This document shows, piece after piece, positions 10,062-27,967 of a stretch of 64,000 nt of DNA (position 1 is its first letter; the number at the start of each line of letters is the position of its first letter). The position numbers and the translations under genes are program-made. Below the pieces are notes generated by a model, which had not been told where the DNA came from, did no database searches, and saw nothing but the letters and a program-made list of their open reading frames with translations. The stretch is from assembly GCF_000214175.1 (NCBI RefSeq), contig NC_015564.1:1550001-1614000 (forward strand), read 5' to 3'. This stretch comes from Hoyosella subflava DQS3-9A1 (GTDB lineage Bacteria > Actinomycetota > Actinomycetes > Mycobacteriales > Mycobacteriaceae).

Positions 10062-10094
10062 TCCTCTCAATGCCTGCCCCCGTGCGGGGCGTTA

Positions 10095-10133
10095 GCGCAG
10101 GTCAGCATAGAACTGCGCTGACCGCTTCTGCGC
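10095..10133 (+). promoter_or_regulatory. Stem-loop in the infC-rpmI spacer (possible L20/L35 control element)
   Basis: GCGCAG followed by GTCAGC pairs with GCTGAC and, after a 6-base bulge, CTGCGC, giving a two-tier hairpin 34 bp upstream of rpmI. Ribosomal protein L20 represses this operon through leader RNA structures in Bacillus and E. coli; that this hairpin does so is an inference. Confidence 0.4.
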
Positions 10134-10166
10134 AACAACCACAACGAACCGAGGACACTGAATCTC

Positions 10167-10361
10167 ATGCCGAAGAACAAGACCCATAGCGGCGCTTCGA
10201 AGCGCTTCAAGGTTTCTGGTGGCGGCAAACTGCTGCGCCAGCGCGCCAACCGTCGCCACCTTTTGGAGCACAAGTCGAGCCACCGGACTCGCCGCCTCGA
10301 GGGCACGGTCACAGTCAGCGATAACGATGCACCGCGCGTCAAGCGCATGCTCGGACTCTGA
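10167..10361 (+). CDS. rpmI: 50S ribosomal protein L35
   Basis: A 64-residue, highly basic protein starting [21 protein letters not shown], the invariant L35 N-terminus, and ending VKRMLGL. L35 is a late-assembly protein of the large subunit. It follows infC and precedes rplT, the universal infC-rpmI-rplT order, so all three should share the leader upstream of infC. Length is normal for the family. Confidence 0.97.
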   Translation: MPKNKTHSGASKRFKVSGGGKLLRQRANRRHLLEHKSSHRTRRLEGTVTVSDNDAPRVKRMLGL

Positions 10362-10421
10362 GACAAGCACTCCCGACCATACGGGTCGAAGTAGACCCCC
10401 GAGAACTGACAGGACAAGCTA

Positions 10422-10811
10422 GTGGCACGCGTCAAAAGAGCGGTGAACGCTCAGAAGAAGCGCCGGACAATACTTGAGGGTGCGAAGGGCTACCGTGGGC
10501 AGCGGTCGCGCCTCTACCGCAAGGCCAAGGAGCAGATGCTCCATTCAATGACGTATTCCTACCGGGATCGTCGTGCTCGCAAGGGTGACTTCCGCAAGCT
10601 GTGGATCACCCGCATCAATGCGGCAGCTCGTGCTAACGACATCACCTACAACCGCCTGATTCAGGGTCTGAAGGCAGCCGGTGTGGAGGTCGACCGCAAG
10701 AACCTCGCCGAGATCGCGGTTTCGGACCCAGACGCCTTCGCAGCTCTCGTCAGTGTTGCGAAAGATGCGCTTCCGGCAGATGTGAACGCACCTGCTGAGG
10801 ACGCGGCCTGA
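10422..10811 (+). CDS. rplT: 50S ribosomal protein L20
   Basis: 129 residues from a GTG start. The N-terminal half is the long basic extension typical of L20 ([37 protein letters not shown], which threads into 23S rRNA), followed by the globular domain with [21 protein letters not shown]20 nucleates early assembly of the 50S subunit and in several bacteria represses its own operon. The C-terminus carries an acidic, alanine-rich tail (VNAPAEDAA) seen in many actinobacteria. Confidence 0.97.
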   Translation: MARVKRAVNAQKKRRTILEGAKGYRGQRSRLYRKAKEQMLHSMTYSYRDRRARKGDFRKLWITRINAAARANDITYNRLIQGLKAAGVEVDRKNLAEIAVSDPDAFAALVSVAKDALPADVNAPAEDAA

Positions 10812-10846
10812 CCGTCCGCGACAGCGAAACTGCAGAGACACGACCC

Positions 10847-11695
10847 GTGGATACGATTTCTGACCGGAATCCACGGGTCGTGTCGGCGTTGAAGCTGGTG
10901 AAAGCCGGCGAGCGCCGAAAGACCGCAAAGTTCCTCGCTGAAGGTTCGAACGCCGTCGGCGGCGCTCTGGAGAACGGCCTCGCCATCGAACTGTTCAGCA
11001 GTGCGGAAGGCCTGGTCAAGCACGCGAAAGTCATCTCGGATGCGCGACGGGCCGCAGTGCCGGTGTGGCAGGTTTCTGATCGCGTGGCGCAAGCGCTTTC
11101 GGAGACTGTGACGCCGCAGGGAATTGTTGCCGTCTGTCATCAGCCTGTGCACTCGCTGGCCTCCCTCCTCGACGCACTGCCCGCTGAAGCGTTCGTCGCA
11201 GTCCTGATTGATGTCAACGACCCGGGCAACGCTGGGGCTATCATTCGCGTGGCAGACGCGGCCGGGGCGCATGGGGTGATTCTTGTGGGCGATGCGGTCG
11301 ATCCGTGTAATGGCAAGGCAATCCGGGCGTCGGCGGGAAGCTTCTTTCACCTCCCGGTGGTCCGCGAGCGCGACACGAGCGCTGTGCTTCGGCAACTACG
11401 GGACCACGGCTGCATGCTGCTCGCGACGACCGCCGAAGGAGAGGAATCCCTGACACGGCTCGCGCAGCGAGAAACCTCCCCAGTGCAGGCAGGACGTGTT
11501 GCGTGGATCTTTGGGAACGAGGCGCACGGGCTGAGTGCCACGGCACTTGCCCAGGCCGACGTTAAAGTGCGCATTCCCATCTTCGGTCAAGCGGAAAGTC
11601 TGAATCTCGCAACGGCTGCAGCGCTGTGTCTCTACGAGAGCGCAAGGATGTTCGAGCTTCGCGCCAATGGACAACCTGGACACCGATTGCCGTGA
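10847..11695 (+). CDS. tsnR: SpoU/TrmH-family RNA 2'-O-methyltransferase
   Basis: A SPOUT-superfamily methyltransferase of 282 residues. An N-terminal substrate-binding domain (SALKLVKAGERRKTAKFLAEGSNAV) precedes the knotted catalytic domain with its three motifs: DPGNAGAIIRVADAAG (motif 1), WIFGNEAHGLS (motif 2) and SLNLATAAALCLYE (motif 3), which together bind S-adenosylmethionine. It is the positional counterpart of Rv1644 (tsnR), downstream of rplT. These enzymes methylate a ribose in 23S rRNA or tRNA; the target nucleotide here is not predictable. The thiostrepton-resistance name comes from a relative and does not prove resistance. Confidence 0.88.
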   Translation: MDTISDRNPRVVSALKLVKAGERRKTAKFLAEGSNAVGGALENGLAIELFSSAEGLVKHAKVISDARRAAVPVWQVSDRVAQALSETVTPQGIVAVCHQPVHSLASLLDALPAEAFVAVLIDVNDPGNAGAIIRVADAAGAHGVILVGDAVDPCNGKAIRASAGSFFHLPVVRERDTSAVLRQLRDHGCMLLATTAEGEESLTRLAQRETSPVQAGRVAWIFGNEAHGLSATALAQADVKVRIPIFGQAESLNLATAAALCLYESARMFELRANGQPGHRLP

Positions 11696-11736
11696 ACCGC
11701 GGTGTCTCGCATAACATCGGCACAGCACACAAGTGA

Positions 11737-12837
<1,101 letters not shown>

Positions 12838-12870
12838 AGAGTTGTCTTCGGACAGGGGAAGCGAGTTCAC

Positions 12871-15357
12871 GTGCGAGTAGCGCAGTCCTGGCTGACTGAG
12901 GTCGTCCAGCGTGCGAACCCGGGATGGCAGATCACGACCGAGGAGTTCGATGCCGGCTTCGTCGGTGTGGGACTCGAGGTTGAAGAGGTCACGGCGCTTG
13001 GTCCAGTTTCGGGTCCCGTGGTTGTCGGCCGCGTTGTCACCATCGAGCAGCTCGACGGGTTCAAGAAGTCCATTCGGTTCTGCACCGTAGACGTGGGCGA
13101 AGCAGAGCCGCGCGGGATCGTGTGCGGCGCGCAGAACTTCGTACCAGAAGACCTGGTCGTGGTAGCGCTCCCGGGGGCAGTGCTTCCAGGCGACTTCCGG
13201 ATCGCATCCCGGGAGACCTATGGTCGCGTTTCTGACGGCATGATCTGTTCTGCGCGTGAACTTGGCATTGGCCGGGACCACGCGGGCATCCTGGTTCTCT
13301 CACCAGGAACCGCGATCCCGGGTGCGGACGCGCACGCGGTGGTGGGCCTTGACGATCATGTCATCGAGCTGGCCGTGACACCCGACCGTGGATACTGCCT
13401 ATCCGTACGCGGTCTTACCCGTGAGCTGTGCTGCGGCTTCGGACTTTCATTCGCTGATCCCGCACAAGTGCCAGTACACGGCACAGAGGAAGAAGCGTGG
13501 GGGGTTACCGTCGATCCAGAGTCGGGCGCCACCCGCTTCGCGCTGCGCCGCGTTACCGGTATCGACACCCAGGCTGTAACTCCGTGGTGGCTGCAACGGA
13601 GACTCATGCTGTCGGGAGTGCGCCCGATTTCACCGGCGGTTGATGTCACCAACTATGTACTGCTCGAACTCGGGCAGCCGATGCACGCATTCGACGTGGC
13701 GAGGTTACGGGGCGACCTCGTCGTGCGGCGTGCGCAAGCGGGGGAGAAGCTCCTCACGCTCGACGATGTGGTGCGGGAGCTCGACGGTGAAGACGTGGTA
13801 ATCGCTGATGACAGCGGGCCAGTCTCACTCGCGGGTGTGATGGGCGGCGCAAGTACTGAGGTATCCGCGGAGACCACGGAGGTACTCCTCGAGGCCGCTT
13901 GCTGGGACCCGCTTGCTGTGTTCCGTACGTCACGGCGGCACAAACTCTCCAGCGAGGCGAGCCGACGCTTTGAGCGTTCGGTCGATCCGGCACTCGCTGT
14001 TGCCGCGCTCGACCGTGCCGCGTCGCTGCTCGCTGAGATTACTGGGGGAACAGTTGAACCGGTGCTGACCGACATCGGCTTTGTCCCGGAACGACCCACG
14101 ATCCGTATGAAGCCTGATCTCCCCGATCGAGTCGCGGGAGTGGGATACCGTGCGGGCACCACGCAGTTCCGTCTCGAGCAGATTGGTGCCACGGTCCTCG
14201 AGGACACTGGTGCTGGCGGAGCACATGAGCTGCTCGTCACGCCGCCGACCTGGCGTCCAGATCTGAATCAGCCGGCAGATCTCGTCGAGGAAGTGCTGCG
14301 ACTCGAGGGGCTCGATGTCATTCCTTCCGTGCTGCCCGCAGCACCTGCCGGCCGTGGGCTGACCCCGTTGCAGCGCCGTCGGCGCGCGGTGAGCCGCGCG
14401 CTTGCCTACACCGGTTATGTCGAGGTGCAGCCTCCGCCGTTCATGTCCGATACGGTGTTCGACCAGTGGTCCCTCGACGCGGACGATCCGCGCCGGGTGA
14501 CGCTGAAGGTACTCAACCCGCTCGATAGCGAGCGGGCCGCGCTCGCCACGACACTACTGCCTGGTCTCTGTGATGTTGCGGCACGGAATGTGTCGAGGGG
14601 CCAGCGTGATCTTTCGATCTTCGCGATCGGTCAGGTGTCACTGCCTGGAACCGACACCGTGCCGGTGGAGATGCTTGCGGTGGACCGGCGGCCTTCCGGC
14701 CAGGAGATCGCACGGCTTTTCGCGTCGCTGCCCGACCAGCCAGTCCGGGTGGGCGTCGTGCTGACGGGTCTGCGTGAACCTGCGGGCCCCTGGGGCAAGG
14801 GACGTCCGGTGGCCGCAGCTGACGCGTTCGCCGTTGCGGAGCTGATCGCTGACGCTGCAGGGGTTCCGCTTGAGCGCGGGGCAGCCCAGTATTTGCCGTG
14901 GCACCCGGGCCGTTGCGCTGAGCTCATCGTCGACGGGACCGTGGTCGGCCATGCCGGTGAGTTGCATCCCGCAGTGCTCGAAGCGGTGGGACTGCCTCCG
15001 CGTACGTGTGCTGTCGAGATGGAACTTGACAGTCTTCCCGTGCGGGAGAACTTGCCCGCCCCACAGCCGTCCGTATTTCCTGCCGTGCACCAGGATGTGG
15101 CCGTCGTGGTCGACGAAACTGTTCCTGCAGCGGCTGTCGAATCGGCGCTCGCGGATGGCGCGGGGGAGCTGCTTGACGAGATCAGGCTCTTTGATGTGTT
15201 CGCGGGCGCGCAGATCGGAGAGGGACGTAAATCGCTCGCCTTTTCCCTGCGTTTCCGGGCGCCCGACCGGACGCTGACTGAAGATGAGGCAACGGCGGCG
15301 CGTGACTCCGCCGTTGCGGTGGCACACGAGCGGTTCCAGGCAGAACTCCGGCACTGA
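12871..15357 (+). CDS. pheT: Phenylalanyl-tRNA synthetase beta subunit
   Basis: 828 residues, the normal bacterial length. Domain order is as expected: N-terminal domain, a tRNA-binding (EMAP/OB-like) domain at about 40-150, the B3/B4 editing domain that hydrolyses mischarged Tyr-tRNA-Phe, the B5 domain, a degenerate class II core, and a C-terminal anticodon-binding fold (FDX-ACB) ending in [25 protein letters not shown]. It forms a two-gene operon with pheS. The GTG start is preceded by GGGGAAG. Confidence 0.96.
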   Translation: MRVAQSWLTEVVQRANPGWQITTEEFDAGFVGVGLEVEEVTALGPVSGPVVVGRVVTIEQLDGFKKSIRFCTVDVGEAEPRGIVCGAQNFVPEDLVVVALPGAVLPGDFRIASRETYGRVSDGMICSARELGIGRDHAGILVLSPGTAIPGADAHAVVGLDDHVIELAVTPDRGYCLSVRGLTRELCCGFGLSFADPAQVPVHGTEEEAWGVTVDPESGATRFALRRVTGIDTQAVTPWWLQRRLMLSGVRPISPAVDVTNYVLLELGQPMHAFDVARLRGDLVVRRAQAGEKLLTLDDVVRELDGEDVVIADDSGPVSLAGVMGGASTEVSAETTEVLLEAACWDPLAVFRTSRRHKLSSEASRRFERSVDPALAVAALDRAASLLAEITGGTVEPVLTDIGFVPERPTIRMKPDLPDRVAGVGYRAGTTQFRLEQIGATVLEDTGAGGAHELLVTPPTWRPDLNQPADLVEEVLRLEGLDVIPSVLPAAPAGRGLTPLQRRRRAVSRALAYTGYVEVQPPPFMSDTVFDQWSLDADDPRRVTLKVLNPLDSERAALATTLLPGLCDVAARNVSRGQRDLSIFAIGQVSLPGTDTVPVEMLAVDRRPSGQEIARLFASLPDQPVRVGVVLTGLREPAGPWGKGRPVAAADAFAVAELIADAAGVPLERGAAQYLPWHPGRCAELIVDGTVVGHAGELHPAVLEAVGLPPRTCAVEMELDSLPVRENLPAPQPSVFPAVHQDVAVVVDETVPAAAVESALADGAGELLDEIRLFDVFAGAQIGEGRKSLAFSLRFRAPDRTLTEDEATAARDSAVAVAHERFQAELRH

Positions 15358-15437
15358 TCTCGCAGGCGCGGGTGTGCGCGGCGCCGAATTCCTTCGGACG
15401 TATCCTTGAACCACACTTCCGAAGGAGGGCTGAGGAT

Positions 15438-15983
15438 ATGGCGACTACCGATCCTGCCGTACGTCCCGGGGCTGGGGAAGAAGACGATGCCCGTTCAGCC
15501 GCAACGTTTGGCGAACTGCTTGCAGCGCTCGAGAAATTGCCGGACCACGAGCTGTGTGAGCTCGTCTCTGAGGTAACCGTTGACCGGTCCCATTTGAGAG
15601 CTCTGCATCAGGTCGCGCAGTTGTCTGCCATGGCGGCGCCGGTGCCGCAAGATTCGGGAGAGCTCGGCAGTGCGAGCATTTCAGTGGCTGGGGGTGTGGT
15701 GTCGCCCCGTGACGTCACCGATGGCCCGGTAGGTGAGGTGCCGCCGCTAGAGGATCCGGCAGCCCGCGGCGAGCCGGGGCTTGAACCCGGATGGACGAAG
15801 GAAGGCGTCCCCACATTCAGCAGTGTGCGGGACAAGATCGCTGCTCGATTCGCGGTGGCAATAGGCGCGTCTGAGACGACCGTTTCCGAAGCCGAGGAGC
15901 GGTCGCTGGAACAGCAGTGGGAAGCGCGGGCGAGGATGGCTCGTGAGCGGCTCAATCAGATTCGTGGGCTCATGCAGAAGTAG
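15438..15983 (+). CDS. Hypothetical protein between pheT and argC
   Basis: I do not recognise this 181-residue protein. ATG 15438 has an excellent ribosome-binding site (GAAGGAGGG), which supports a real gene; the longer frame from 15372 is not needed. Three regions can be seen: an acidic N-terminal helical segment (TFGELLAALEKLPDHELCELVSEV), a long Pro/Gly/Val-rich middle that looks disordered (about residues 65-120), and a C-terminal charged helix (EAEERSLEQQWEARARMARERLNQIRGLM) that could form a coiled coil. There is no signal peptide or membrane segment. It ends only 8 bp before the argC operator, so it may be read with pheST or alone. Confidence 0.7.
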   Translation: MATTDPAVRPGAGEEDDARSAATFGELLAALEKLPDHELCELVSEVTVDRSHLRALHQVAQLSAMAAPVPQDSGELGSASISVAGGVVSPRDVTDGPVGEVPPLEDPAARGEPGLEPGWTKEGVPTFSSVRDKIAARFAVAIGASETTVSEAEERSLEQQWEARARMARERLNQIRGLMQK

Positions 15984-15991
15984 CCGGTCAG

Positions 15992-18312
<2,321 letters not shown>

Positions 18313-18345
18313 TCGGCGTGACGGACCTGAGGCGGTGACCTGAAC

Positions 18346-19307
18346 GTGAATTACGAAGCAGACCAATCAGCCGACACCCAGACCGCGCACGGTGGCGTCC
18401 GTGATGACCTCACAGCACTGGACAAAGCACATGTGCTCGCCGAGGCGTTGCCGTGGCTGCAGAAATTTCACGGTAAAACAATCGTCGTGAAGTACGGCGG
18501 CAACGCCATGGTTGATGACACCCTCAAGCGTGCGTTCGCAGCGGACATGGTGTTCTTGCGCACCTGCGGGATTCACCCCATCGTGGTGCATGGGGGTGGA
18601 CCACAAATCACTGCGATGCTGGAGCGGCTCGGCATGGAGGGCCAGTTCCGTGGGGGTTTCCGCGTCACCACCCCAGACGTCATGGAGATCGTCCGGATGG
18701 TGCTTTTCGGTCAGGTTGGACGCGAACTTGTCGGTTTGATCAACAGCTACGGGCCTTACGCGGTGGGTATTTCCGGGGAAGATGCGCACCTCTTCACCGC
18801 TCAGAAGCGATCGGCAATGATCGATGGAAAACCCGTCGACATCGGCCTCGTCGGCGACGTGTCGTCCGTCAGTCCGGAGGCAGTGCTCGATCTGGTGTCG
18901 ACAGGCCGGATCCCGGTCGTATCAACGATTGCCCCGGACCGTAATGGTGTCGTGCACAACATCAACGCCGACACCGCTGCTGCCGCCCTCGCAGAGGAGA
19001 TTGGCGCTGAGAAGCTCATCGTCCTCACCGACGTCGAGGGCCTCTACACCAACTGGCCTGATGAAGACTCACTGGTCAGCGAGATCGACAGCGGCGCGCT
19101 AACCCAACTGCTCCCGAACCTTGCCAGCGGAATGATCCCCAAAATGGAAGCGTGTCTGCGTGCCGTCCGTGGGGGCGTTCCGTCCGCACACGTCATCGAT
19201 GGCCGTGTACCGCATTCGGTCCTTCTCGAAATCTTCACTGAAAAGGGAATTGGCACGATGGTGACTCTCGGTGACGGGATACGGGCGTCTGAGGATCTGG
19301 TGGGAGC

Positions 19308-19311
<4 letters not shown>
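18346..19311 (+). CDS. argB: Acetylglutamate kinase
   Basis: Phosphorylates N-acetylglutamate, the second and usually feedback-controlled step. The 321-residue amino-acid-kinase fold has [10 protein letters not shown] (phosphate-binding lysine and Gly loop), VVHGGGPQI and the substrate segment [31 protein letters not shown]. An N-terminal extension of about 25 residues before the kinase fold is the type associated with the N-terminal helix of arginine-inhibited hexameric kinases, so arginine feedback is likely. GTG start, 33 bp after argJ; it overlaps argD by 4 bp. Confidence 0.95.
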
Positions 19312-21915
<2,604 letters not shown>

Positions 21916-21967
21916 AGACAAGTAATAACGAGCAATAACAAGCCACGACTAAAGGAGTTGGAACACC

Positions 21968-23167
21968 ATGGCAGAACGCGTGATCCTCGCCTATTCAGGC
22001 GGTCTGGACACCTCCGTCGCCATCAGCTGGATCGCTAAGGAGACCGGCGCCGAAGTCGTCGCGCTCGCCATCGATCTTGGGCAGGGTGGTGAGGATATGG
22101 AGGTCGTGCGACAGCGCGCGCTCGACTGCGGTGCCGTCGAATCGATTTGTGTTGACGCGCGTGACGAGTTCGCCAACGAGTACTGCCTGCCGACCATCCA
22201 GGCGAATGCTCTGTACATGGACCGGTACCCGCTGGTGTCCGCGATTTCACGCCCGCTCATCGTCAAGCACCTCGTGCAGGCTGCACGGGACCACAATGGC
22301 ACAACGGTGGCGCACGGCTGCACCGGCAAGGGAAACGACCAGGTTCGTTTCGAGGTGGGCATCGGTGCGCTGGCTCCCGACCTGAACGTTATTGCTCCCG
22401 TGCGCGACTACGCGTGGACTCGTGAGAAGGCGATCGCTTTCGCTGAGGAGAACAAAATCCCGATCACGGTGTCCAAGAAGTCACCGTTCTCCATCGACCA
22501 GAACGTGTGGGGACGCGCGGTGGAGACAGGCTTCCTCGAGGATCTGTGGAACGCTCCCACCAAAGACGTCTACGACTACACGGAAGACCCTACGGCGCAT
22601 TGGCAAGCGCCCGATGAGCTCGTCATCACCTTTGACAAAGGCGTGCCAGTAGCAATCGACGGCCGGGCCGTAACGGTGCTCGAGGCGATCACCGAGCTGA
22701 ATCAGCGTGCCGGACGCCACGGAGTGGGCCGCCTCGACATGGTTGAGGATCGTTTGGTGGGGATCAAGAGCCGTGAAGTGTACGAAGCACCAGGTGCCAT
22801 GGTGCTCATCACCGCACACCAGGAACTCGAAGCCGTGACTACTGAGCGCGAGCTCGCCCGCTTCAAACGTCAGGTTGAGCAGCGCTGGGGCGAGCTCGTA
22901 TATGACGGCCTGTGGTTCTCTCCACTGAAGTATGCGCTGGACGCCTTCCTGCAGAACACGCAGGAGCGTGTCAGCGGTGATATCCGCATCGTCCTGCACG
23001 CGGGAAGCGCGGTCGTCAACGGCCGCCGGAGCAACCAGTCGCTGTACGACTTCAACCTCGCGACCTACGACGAGGGCGACACTTTCGACCAGTCCCTGGC
23101 AAAGGGATTTGTGCAGATTCATGGGCTCTCCTCCAAGGTTGCCGCTAAGCGCGATCTGGGCCTGTGA
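21968..23167 (+). CDS. argG: Argininosuccinate synthase
   Basis: ATP-dependent condensation of citrulline and aspartate. The 399-residue protein begins with the N-type PPi-loop [12 protein letters not shown] and has [14 protein letters not shown], the citrulline/[16 protein letters not shown] block, and the C-terminal tetramerisation tail. The ATG has AAAGGAG upstream with a 52-bp gap after argR, so it may be translated independently even if co-transcribed. I saw no second ARG box in that gap. Confidence 0.96.
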   Translation: MAERVILAYSGGLDTSVAISWIAKETGAEVVALAIDLGQGGEDMEVVRQRALDCGAVESICVDARDEFANEYCLPTIQANALYMDRYPLVSAISRPLIVKHLVQAARDHNGTTVAHGCTGKGNDQVRFEVGIGALAPDLNVIAPVRDYAWTREKAIAFAEENKIPITVSKKSPFSIDQNVWGRAVETGFLEDLWNAPTKDVYDYTEDPTAHWQAPDELVITFDKGVPVAIDGRAVTVLEAITELNQRAGRHGVGRLDMVEDRLVGIKSREVYEAPGAMVLITAHQELEAVTTERELARFKRQVEQRWGELVYDGLWFSPLKYALDAFLQNTQERVSGDIRIVLHAGSAVVNGRRSNQSLYDFNLATYDEGDTFDQSLAKGFVQIHGLSSKVAAKRDLGL

Positions 23168-24610
<1,443 letters not shown>

Positions 24611-24731
24611 GCACCTGCTGTCAGTAATGTCTCACGCACCTGGCTGCGTTCGCGCTGGGTGATGTGCGAAGATTCGGGTTAGTTGGCTACCCGGTGTTGA
24701 AGTATGCCGGCGAACATGACGGAGGTCCCGA

Positions 24732-27713
24732 GTGCAGTTCACAGTGCGCACAATGACGTCACCGCTGCACCGGGTACTTGCTACCGCACAGAACGGACTG
24801 GAAGTAATCCGGTTCGGCGGTCTTGACACCGGTGAAGAAGCGTCGCCGTATGTTGTCGTGGAACGTCGCCCGATGTTCCGGCTTCGGCGGTACTTTCCGC
24901 AAACAAAAGACATCAAGGACCGCCCGCCGATTGTGCTGGTACCCCCAATGATGGTCGCGGCGGACGTCTACGACGTGACCCAGGACAAGGGCGCGGTAGG
25001 TATTTTGCATGCGCAGGGACTCGACCCCTGGGTTGTCGACTTCGGCTCGCCGGATCGGGAAATCGGGGGGATGGCCCGCAATCTCGCTGACCATGTCGTT
25101 GGTGTCAGCGACGTGGTGAGCCTGGTCCGTAAGCACACGGGGCGGGACGTTCACCTCGGTGGGTATTCGCAAGGCGGCATGTTCTGCTATCAGGTTGCGG
25201 CCTATCGCCGTTCGGTAGGCCTCAAAAGCGTCATCACCTTCGGAGCGCCGGCTGATTCAGTTGCGCTGCCTCTCGGAATACCGGTAGGGCTTGCGTCCAA
25301 AGGTGCGGACCTTCTGGCTGACCACGTGTTTAATCGTCTCGCCGTCCCGAGCTGGATGGCGCGAACCGGGTTCCAGATGCTCGATCCGGTCAAGACGCTG
25401 AAATCGCGTCTGGACTTCCTGATGCAGTTGCATGATCGGGAAGCGCTGCTGCCGCGTGAAAAACAACGCAGATTCCTTGAAGCGGAGGGCTGGGTCGCGT
25501 GGTCCGGCCCCGCGATCGCTGAACTCCTCAAGCAGTTCGTGGTGCATAACAGGATGATGACCGGCGGATTCGTCGTCGATGACCGCTTGATCAGCTTGGC
25601 GGAGATCACCTGCCCCGTGCTCGCGTTCCTCGGCACCACCGACGATATTGGGCTGCCCCGAGCCGTCCGCGGGATCCGCCGCGCGGCACCGCGAGCGGAT
25701 GTGTACGAAGCGACGCTGCGCGCAGGCCATTTCGGACTGGTTGTCGGATCGAGTGCTGCCATTCACACCTGGCCAACGGTGGCGGAATGGGTCAAATGGC
25801 ATGAAGGCGCGGGGGATGAGCCCGTCATCATCAATCCGATGACCGATGAGCCTCAAGAACCAGTCGATGGTGAATACACGGTGGCTCAGCGGCTGGTGAA
25901 CAGCGCGAGCCAAGCTGCTGAGATTGGGTTTGGGGTTGCCCAGGATCTTGTTGACGCAACGAGGGGTGCTGCGCGAACAACCAAGGAAATCACCGGTGAG
26001 GCGATGCGGACGTTGCCGCGGCTCGCGCGTCTTGGCGTGATGCAGGCTCACACACGTATGTCGCTCGGACTGTTGCTCAATGAACAAGGACGACGTAATC
26101 CGTTAGGTGAATTGTTCCTGTTCGATGACAGAGTTCATACGCACGCCGCGGTGAACGAGCGGATTGACAACGTGGTTCGCGGGTTCATCTCCGTCGGTGT
26201 CCGACAGGGCAGCCATGTCGGTGTCCTCATGCAGACGCGTCCCAGCGCGCTCGCCGCTATTGCCGCGTTGTCTCGACTGGGTGCGGTGAGCGTGCTATTG
26301 CAGCCTGGAACTGATTTGGCTGAAGCCATCCGGATTGGTGAGGTATCCGCAATTGTCGCGGACCCCCCGAACCTCGCCGACGCTATGACGGCAGGTGTTC
26401 GGGTGTTCGTCCTTGGCGGCGGCGACGAACGTGACCTGGAATTGGCGAACGAAACCGATGTCATTGACATGGAGAAAATCGACCCTGCGGCCGTCAGCTT
26501 GCCGGCCTGGTATCGGCCCGACCCTGGGCTCGCGAGTGACCTTGCATTCATCGTTTTCACCCGCTCACGAGGCCACACCGAGCCGCAGTTCATCACGAAC
26601 CACAGGTGGGCACTCTCGGCGTTCGGCACGGCCTCCGCTGCATCGCTGACAATGAGTGACACGGTTTACTGCCTAACCCCGCTGCACCACCCGTCGGGTT
26701 TGCTGATGACACTCGGTGGGGCGGTCGCGGGCGGTGCACGCATCGCGCTTACCCGGACTTTCGATCCGAGCCAGTTCGCCGAGGAGATTCACCGCTACGG
26801 AGTGACGGTCGTTTCGTATACGTGGACCCTCCTTCGGGAATTGGTGAACGCTGAAGATCTGCAAGTGCAGAGGCATCATCCGATCCGGCTCTTCATGGGA
26901 TCCGGCATGCCAGCGGCTCTGTGGCGCAGAGTGACGGAACGATTCGCGCCCGCAAACGTCGTCGAGTTTTACGCCTCCACCGAGGGGGAGGCCGTGCTTG
27001 CCAACATTTCGGGCGCGAAGCCTGGGTCGAAAGGTCGGCCCATTCCGGGTTCCGCCACCATCAGGCTTGCCGCCTACGACGTTGAGCAGGATCGCTTTAT
27101 CGAGGACGACCGTGGTTTCGTCCGTGAGGCCGCAGACGGCGACGTGGGACGCCTTCTGGCACATCCCCGAACAGGTATGGAACTCAGCTCAAATGAGATG
27201 CGCGGCGTATTCCGGGCCGGGGACGCATGGATCGCCACTGATCATCTATTCCGCCGGGACGATTCCGGTGACTACTGGATGGTCGACAATCGGAACTCAG
27301 TGATCCGTACTGAGCGGGGGGTCGTGTTCGCGCTGCCAATTGAGGACGCTCTGGCAGAGATCGATGCCCTCGACCTGGCAGTGGTCTATGGCGTACCTGC
27401 AGGAAAGCGAACGCTGGTGATCGCGGCGCTTTCGCTGCGATTATGGATGCCGGAAGGCGCCTCGCAGAAGGCGGAGGTCAAACCGGGCCACCTGAACAAT
27501 GCCTTGTCGATCCTCCCGGAAGGTCAGCGACCCGACATCGTTCATGTCGTCGACGAGATTCCGCTGACGACGTGGTACCGACCCAAAACCCGGGCGCTCG
27601 CCGCCGACGGTGTACCAGCAGCTGGCGTGAACTGCTGGTACTACGACCCGGATAATCACCAGTACCGTCGGCTGACCGAAGCGGCCCGTAAGCGTGTCAT
27701 GGCGGACGCGTAG
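24732..27713 (+). CDS. Fused alpha/beta hydrolase (PHA-synthase-like) and AMP-binding acyl-CoA ligase-like protein, Rv1683 type
   Basis: 993 residues in two modules. Residues about 60-370 are an alpha/beta hydrolase resembling PHA synthase/acyltransferases, with the nucleophile elbow GYSQGG at Ser146. After a linker, residues about 455-985 resemble acyl-CoA synthetases. The adenylate-forming motifs are altered: the P-loop reads FTRSRGHTEPQF instead of a TSGTTGxPKG type, and the A5 region is EFYASTEG. In mycobacteria the homologue is a lipid-droplet protein tied to triacylglycerol turnover; a similar role is inferred here. GTG start with GGAGG. The altered motifs make ligase activity uncertain. 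Confidence 0.85.
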   Translation: MQFTVRTMTSPLHRVLATAQNGLEVIRFGGLDTGEEASPYVVVERRPMFRLRRYFPQTKDIKDRPPIVLVPPMMVAADVYDVTQDKGAVGILHAQGLDPWVVDFGSPDREIGGMARNLADHVVGVSDVVSLVRKHTGRDVHLGGYSQGGMFCYQVAAYRRSVGLKSVITFGAPADSVALPLGIPVGLASKGADLLADHVFNRLAVPSWMARTGFQMLDPVKTLKSRLDFLMQLHDREALLPREKQRRFLEAEGWVAWSGPAIAELLKQFVVHNRMMTGGFVVDDRLISLAEITCPVLAFLGTTDDIGLPRAVRGIRRAAPRADVYEATLRAGHFGLVVGSSAAIHTWPTVAEWVKWHEGAGDEPVIINPMTDEPQEPVDGEYTVAQRLVNSASQAAEIGFGVAQDLVDATRGAARTTKEITGEAMRTLPRLARLGVMQAHTRMSLGLLLNEQGRRNPLGELFLFDDRVHTHAAVNERIDNVVRGFISVGVRQGSHVGVLMQTRPSALAAIAALSRLGAVSVLLQPGTDLAEAIRIGEVSAIVADPPNLADAMTAGVRVFVLGGGDERDLELANETDVIDMEKIDPAAVSLPAWYRPDPGLASDLAFIVFTRSRGHTEPQFITNHRWALSAFGTASAASLTMSDTVYCLTPLHHPSGLLMTLGGAVAGGARIALTRTFDPSQFAEEIHRYGVTVVSYTWTLLRELVNAEDLQVQRHHPIRLFMGSGMPAALWRRVTERFAPANVVEFYASTEGEAVLANISGAKPGSKGRPIPGSATIRLAAYDVEQDRFIEDDRGFVREAADGDVGRLLAHPRTGMELSSNEMRGVFRAGDAWIATDHLFRRDDSGDYWMVDNRNSVIRTERGVVFALPIEDALAEIDALDLAVVYGVPAGKRTLVIAALSLRLWMPEGASQKAEVKPGHLNNALSILPEGQRPDIVHVVDEIPLTTWYRPKTRALAADGVPAAGVNCWYYDPDNHQYRRLTEAARKRVMADA

Positions 27714-27744
27714 CTCACCGGTGCGCGAAGGTAGGGTAGGTGTC

Positions 27745-27963
27745 GTGACTTTGGATCCGATCCTTTTGAGTGTTCTTGCATGTCCACAAGACCACGGGCC
27801 GCTACTGCTCATCGATGATGAGGTGCTTTACAACCCGCGTCTGCGGAGGGCTTATCCGATTGAGAACGGCATTCCGGTTCTGCTGATCGATGAAGCGCGC
27901 GAGGTGTCGGACAGTGAGCACCAAGCCTTCACCGAACGTGCACAGGCTGAAACCGGCCGCTGA
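27745..27963 (+). CDS. Trm112-family small protein
   Basis: A 72-residue protein with the Trm112/UPF0434 pattern LLSVLACPQDHGPLLLIDDEVLYNPRLRRAYPIENGIPVLLIDEAR. In yeast and archaea Trm112 activates tRNA and rRNA methyltransferases; bacterial relatives are uncharacterised. The usual second CxxC-like residues are missing, so zinc binding is doubtful. GTG at 27745 gives the conserved start; a longer frame begins at 27694 inside the preceding gene. It corresponds in place to Rv1684. Confidence 0.85.
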   Translation: MTLDPILLSVLACPQDHGPLLLIDDEVLYNPRLRRAYPIENGIPVLLIDEAREVSDSEHQAFTERAQAETGR

Positions 27964-27967
27964 CAAC

